From the NCBI RefSeq assembly GCF_036711975.1, contig NC_091973.1, forward strand, positions 5,704,001 to 5,768,000: 64,000 nt of DNA, in the 5' to 3' direction. This document shows positions 59,912 through 64,000 of this stretch, one piece after another. How positions within the stretch are numbered: the stretch's first letter is position 1; each line of letters opens with the position of its first letter. The position numbers were made by a program, and so were the translations under genes. This DNA comes from Onthophagus taurus (Eukaryota > Arthropoda > Insecta > Coleoptera > Scarabaeidae). The notes beneath the pieces were generated by a model. The model was not told the origin of the DNA. It was given only the letters and a program-made list of their open reading frames with translations, and did not search any database.

Positions 59912-61393
59912 TTATATACCATCTGGATTGCTTATTTTACCCGCAAAAATAATTCCTTCCGTGAGTTTATCATAAATTATATACGCAAACGGTTTATTTG
60001 CAATGAACTTTGGAGGTGGCGTTTTATATTGGAATCCTGCGCCGGAAGCGGCCGTCGCAACTGTACCTTCTTCATCAACTTCAATATGCGCCTTTTGTAT
60101 CACCCTGGAGAGGTGCACATAATGGGGGAATATCCCCAATAAATTTGCAGTATCTTCATTAAACACATCCCTAATTCCCATCGTGTTAAGTACGCTATTT
60201 AGAGTTAAATCAGAGTCGACTTTAAATCTTGGTAAAGATACCATGACGGGGTCGCCCATATAACTTTGAGCTGCTTTCTTCAAAGTAGCTATGATGTTCT
60301 GGAAGGGTTTGGCGGCCAAATCTTGAAGTACACTTTGTAACATGATATTCTTTTTAGGCAAAATGACTATCATTGAAACTCTATCACCCTGATATGGAAG
60401 CTCAACGGCGGTTGCCGTGTTATCAAGAATCAAAGAAAATGGAAGATATTCAACTTGAAACATCATATTGACCTCTCCTATCGCATTACCGCGTTCATCA
60501 TAAAAACTTTCCCTTCTTGTATCCGTTACGTTAAATTTATTTTTCCACAATCCTTTGAAAAACAAGACGCTTGTGATGAATAATTGAGCATCCATTAAAT
60601 CTCCTGTTAAAAAGAAATTAAATAAAAATAATAAAAAAAAATTTTTTAATCAAACCTTCATTCGCTAAATTATTTATTTTCCCTCTAGTCGCCTGTTCAA
60701 TTTTCTTATTGACTATACTGACGGCGTTCCTAACATTCCTAAAGTCGACTGGTGTGATATCAACGTCGTAATAGTTTCTAGCGATGTCACTAAAATCTTT
60801 AAGGAGGTTTTGTTGGTCGGTAACAAAAATACTGTTGGTATATTCAAGCGTAACTCCGGAACTTCCCATTCTCTAATTAAAATAAAAAAAAATAAATACA
60901 TTTTAAATTTTTTAAAATAAAAATTTACTTTGAAATAATCAGACATGCGCCTATACAGTTTCCGGAATCTGTCTTTTTCGAATTCCGAGGCAGGAATTCC
61001 CAAAGCGTACTCGAGTTCTTTTGCGGTGTTATTTCTTGCACCTTCCGTGACGATAGCCATCAAACTCCAAATCGTTTGTGGTGATAGTGCTAAATTCCTG
61101 GATTCCCCGATTCCTTTACACGTTTCCTTTATTAACAAATAATAGAAAACCCAATAGATAAAAATAGTTTAATCAGAGATTATTTTTAAATTACCGCTAA
61201 AAAGTTCAAGGAGAATCTGTCAAGCGAATCACTAATCAATCGGTAATCGTCGGCGTTTTGGCAATTAATCGACGTCACGAAAACGAAGAACAATAATATT
61301 CCTAGAAGAAATTATGAAAGCGTATGATGGAAATTAATTTAGTTGATTAATATATAAAATGTACTTACGTTTTATAAATGTTATTAACGCCAT
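59912..61393 (-). CDS. Secreted serpin, predicted trypsin-like protease inhibitor
   Basis: Five exons join in phase: 61,393-61,369, 61,301-61,195, 61,126-60,929, 60,872-60,656 and 60,603-59,912, giving 412 residues. The signal peptide is split over exons 1 and 2 (MALITFIK then RILLFFVFVTSINC). Serpin landmarks follow: NLALSPQTIWSLMAIVTEGA, YTNSIFVTDQQ, FFKGLWKNKF, MIVILPKK and the C-terminal NKPFAYIIYDKLTEGIIFAG. The hinge at residues 360-369 reads EEGTVATAAS, the small-residue pattern of inhibitory serpins. Counting from P17 Glu360 places P1 at Lys376 and P1' at Thr377, so a trypsin-like clip-domain protease is the likely target. Insect serpins with basic P1 residues commonly control melanisation and Toll cascades. 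The family is certain; the physiological target is inferred. Confidence 0.93.
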
Positions 61394-62733
61394 GGCATGG
61401 ATGGGTTTTCGAAATAAAATACTGAAACTCTTAAAAACAGTTATGACCTTAACCCGTTCGTCACTCGACCGTAGCTCGACTATTCTCGGTTCGAAACTGT
61501 TCAACGTACTGATCGAAACTGTTTGTGTTGAACGTAGGATGAGTAATTCCGTCGATGCGATTCTTATCGCAATCGTGACAATGTTACTTCGATGGCTGGT
61601 CGTGTTTTCGGCGTTGGGAAAAGCCCACGGACGAGTGACGTCACTCTATAGCATTTAACTTGGAAAGGTGACATAAAACAACACAGCCAGTCGAACGAAT
61701 ATATTTTCTTTTTACGTTCCCCCACCAATTCAGGCGAGACCGTCTTTACAACCTTTTCTACCTTAAAACAATGATTCACATTGCAATGATAAGTACTCGT
61801 TGTTTTATATTTATATAACTAGGCTAGTTATGTGACCTTAACGTTTTATTCATGACTTAGTTATGGTATAATGATAACGCAACTATATAATCATGATTTA
61901 AATTGTACAAGTCTGAGCTGTTTTAAACAAGTATTTGTAATTTATTTAGCTTTGGAACATTATGTATATTAAATAAAATATATTAATAATAATAACAAAA
62001 GATCTATTATTCTAGATATAAGACGCATATAAGAATTTAATAATGTATGATGCAACTCAGCAATGTGGCGCATTGTTTTAAGCGTACAGATTCGTCCGCG
62101 GAAGCATCGGCAGTGGCCGTCCATGTTTATAAGTCTACTTTTCGTACTCATACTATGCGTAGTTAGTAAATTTTTTTTGAAATAAGGACAGGAATGCGGT
62201 GCACGGTTTTGACGGCGCTCGTATCCTAAGGAATGCTACGGTAATAGTTTACACGGGCATACTGCGGTACAGTCGTTATAAAATGTATAAAAAACGAGCA
62301 ACGAATTAAAAGTCAAGGCAAAAAAACGATCGGTGGAAAACAATCGAAACGATCACATCACAGGTGTTTAGTAATCAATTATATTTCCAAAGAAACAACA
62401 ACAATATTTTATACAGAGAAAACAATAACCCTCGACAACGCTACCGCTACTATACTCGTAAAACGGTTCCTATACATCCTTGTATAACGAACCTCATCGT
62501 AATTATATCGATAATGGTTGTTTCGTGACTAATTGATTTTAACTAATTTATCTCTAATCATGTTTACAAGTTAGTTGAAAGCAATTAACCTCGAGTTTAC
62601 CGTAATAATAATAATAATAAATACCGGATATTTTAATAAGAAAGGAAGGGACAAAAATTTCAATTGGAACTGGAACATGAGCGTCCAATCGAAATTTTTC
62701 GCCGCATTTCTCCAATTCTAAGAGACTTTGGGT
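61394..62733. other. Intergenic stretch between serpin and alpha-SNAP
   Basis: The sequence near 61,400-61,520 should contain the serpin promoter; TCAGT on the minus strand at 61,425-61,421 could be an initiator, but no TATA box sits at the right distance. The 62,170-62,730 part is probably the alpha-SNAP 3' untranslated region. Frames at 61,359-61,658 (plus) and 61,564-61,779 (minus) are accidental. Confidence 0.35.
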
Positions 62734-63758
62734 TTAACGTAAATCCGGGTTATCATTGAGTTGTTTCTTGATACGCAGCAATATCATTGTATACCACTGA
62801 TCCAGGCGCGAAATTGAATCGTACTCCTTCACAGCATCAGTAAATCCATCAACATTCTGTTCTTCCATGTGTTCTATCAATGTACAAACCAATTTGTACT
62901 CACGGGAGTCTTGGAAGGCAGGGTACATCTTCACGTACCGATCCAATGCTTGCTGAGCGTTCAGCAAGTCAACACATAGATGACACAGCGCGGCACGGAA
63001 CAAATATTCCTTAGCACTGTACTTAAGTAGAGAGCTTTCTAAAGATGACGAGGCCACTTGTTGGTATATATTTATTGCTTTTTCATAGTTTTCCAGTTCA
63101 GCAGCATATTGAGCCACCTTCAATAGACATTTATTTGCAGACGAGTTACTCTCTTCACCTCTATAATAATCTGCAGCTTGTTCGTAATGTTGTACCACTT
63201 TTTCGTAGTTAGCAGAATCGTTTTCATAAATTTCTGCAATCGTTTGATGATGCTTTGCTGCCATTGAAAATCTACCCATATCTGTATAAATTTCTATTGC
63301 ACGTAAAAGATTTGTTTGTGCCTCTAAAAAAAAAAAATAATAAAAATCACTTATTTTAGTATTAATTATTGATCTTCAAATTCTTACCATCCGCGTTAGT
63401 TTTCTTATAACAATTAGCAGCATCTACATAATTAGTTGCAGCATCATGACGAGATCCACCCTTAGCATGAAGTTGGGCCGCTTTACAGAAAGAACTCCCG
63501 GCCTCTTCCCAATTCTTGGCAATTTTATACATATTAGCTGCTCTTGTATAACATTCGATAGCATCCTCAACCTTTGTGGTGCCACTAAAATATAAATGAG
63601 TCAACGTTACTCAGATACAGGGATAAGGTGTAATCGACGACAAGAGCCTGAGGGCTTCGTTCTTACCCGAAAAGCGACGAGAAAAATCCCTTTGACGCCT
63701 GCAACTTCTTTTCGGCTTCCTGGATTAACTTCGCTGCTTTTTCTTCGTTCGATGACAT
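62734..63758 (-). CDS. Snap: Alpha-SNAP (soluble NSF attachment protein)
   Basis: Three exons join in phase: 63,758-63,667, 63,584-63,388 and 63,323-62,734, giving 292 residues, close to the 295 of human alpha-SNAP. The protein binds assembled SNARE complexes and recruits the ATPase NSF to disassemble them after membrane fusion. The N-terminus [19 protein letters not shown] opens the helical TPR-like sheet. The phase-2 junction gives [20 protein letters not shown], matching the conserved FGG...YTRAAN block. [18 protein letters not shown] and [18 protein letters not shown] are further invariant stretches. The C-terminus [12 protein letters not shown] keeps the conserved penultimate Leu needed to stimulate NSF. 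No lesion is visible. Confidence 0.96.
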
Positions 63759-64000
63759 CGTTACGCGAGATAATAACAATGGACAATTGCTACAATCCTG
63801 ACACTGTTCTCATTGCGATATTGACAAATTGTTTCTTAGTGTCGACGTTAGAGTTAGAACTGTCACTTTGGTGGTCTATCTTAACGATTTTTTGGTGGTG
63901 TTGTTGGTTTTAAATAAGAGATGGCACCCTTAACTTGAAATTACTAATATGTATGTTAATGCAATATGTTTATTTCAGTTTGCACTTGCACGAAGCCCAA
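63759..64000. promoter_or_regulatory. Upstream region of alpha-SNAP
   Basis: This should include the 5' untranslated region and core promoter of alpha-SNAP on the minus strand. No TATA box is evident. The plus-strand frame running over 63,596-63,913 is antisense to exon 1 and is not a gene. Confidence 0.35.

Noticed and set aside
61359-61658. 99-codon plus-strand frame upstream of the serpin
   Set aside because: It overlaps the serpin first exon and promoter on the opposite strand and shows no protein-family signal.
1-64000. tRNA, rRNA or snRNA genes
   Set aside because: I looked by eye for B-box-like GGTTCGA motifs. The ones seen (for example in the hAT end at 58,090 and near 61,490) lack a matching cloverleaf. 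A covariance-model scan would be needed to exclude small RNAs.

Overview
This 64 kb window is eukaryotic and almost certainly insect. It is AT-rich, and the genes are split by short introns with GT..AG junctions, often about 50-200 bases long. Gene families such as MBF2 are arthropod-restricted. The mobile-element load (hAT, PIF/Harbinger, Tigger/pogo, piggyBac-like and mariner-like MITEs, non-LTR fragments) suits a holometabolous insect, with a beetle as my best guess. I rebuilt exon structures by eye from splice signals, reading-frame phase and known family sequence.

Layout. 1-34,600 is essentially gene-free. It holds a tandem array of a roughly 935-base hAT-derived unit (about 890-4,440), a deleted PIF/Harbinger element (9,233-10,195), two inverted copies of a defective multicopy repeat (about 7,955-9,200 and 16,255-17,400) and a 173-base satellite of about 23 copies (21,285-25,327). 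Islands of GC-richer sequence in this desert may be cis-regulatory. The desert lies 3' of a FoxB forkhead gene (34,693-35,691, minus), which probably has an upstream non-coding exon near 36,836-37,056.

From 37.7 kb onward the window is gene-dense. PRCC (37,722-41,821, plus) carries a 93-base minisatellite in its second intron. An MBF2-family secreted protein (43,931-44,518, plus) is tail-to-tail with an unrecognised secreted protein (44,682-45,289, minus). Dihydropteridine reductase follows (47,856-48,629, minus). A patch of transposon debris spans 49.3-52.9 kb. An R3HCC1/R3HCC1L-type protein (53,174-54,489, minus) is head-to-head with a PH plus PDZ-like adaptor protein (55,521-56,943, plus). 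A nested transposon complex covers 57.4-59.6 kb. A serpin with a Lys reactive site (59,912-61,393, minus) and alpha-SNAP (62,734-63,758, minus) close the window.

The genes are individual housekeeping, secreted and developmental loci; nothing suggests an operon or a shared pathway. The main interest is repeat biology: arrays with codon-multiple periodicity, a transposon turned into a tandem repeat, a repeat family that spread after being broken, and a four-element nest whose order of insertion can be read from the sequence.
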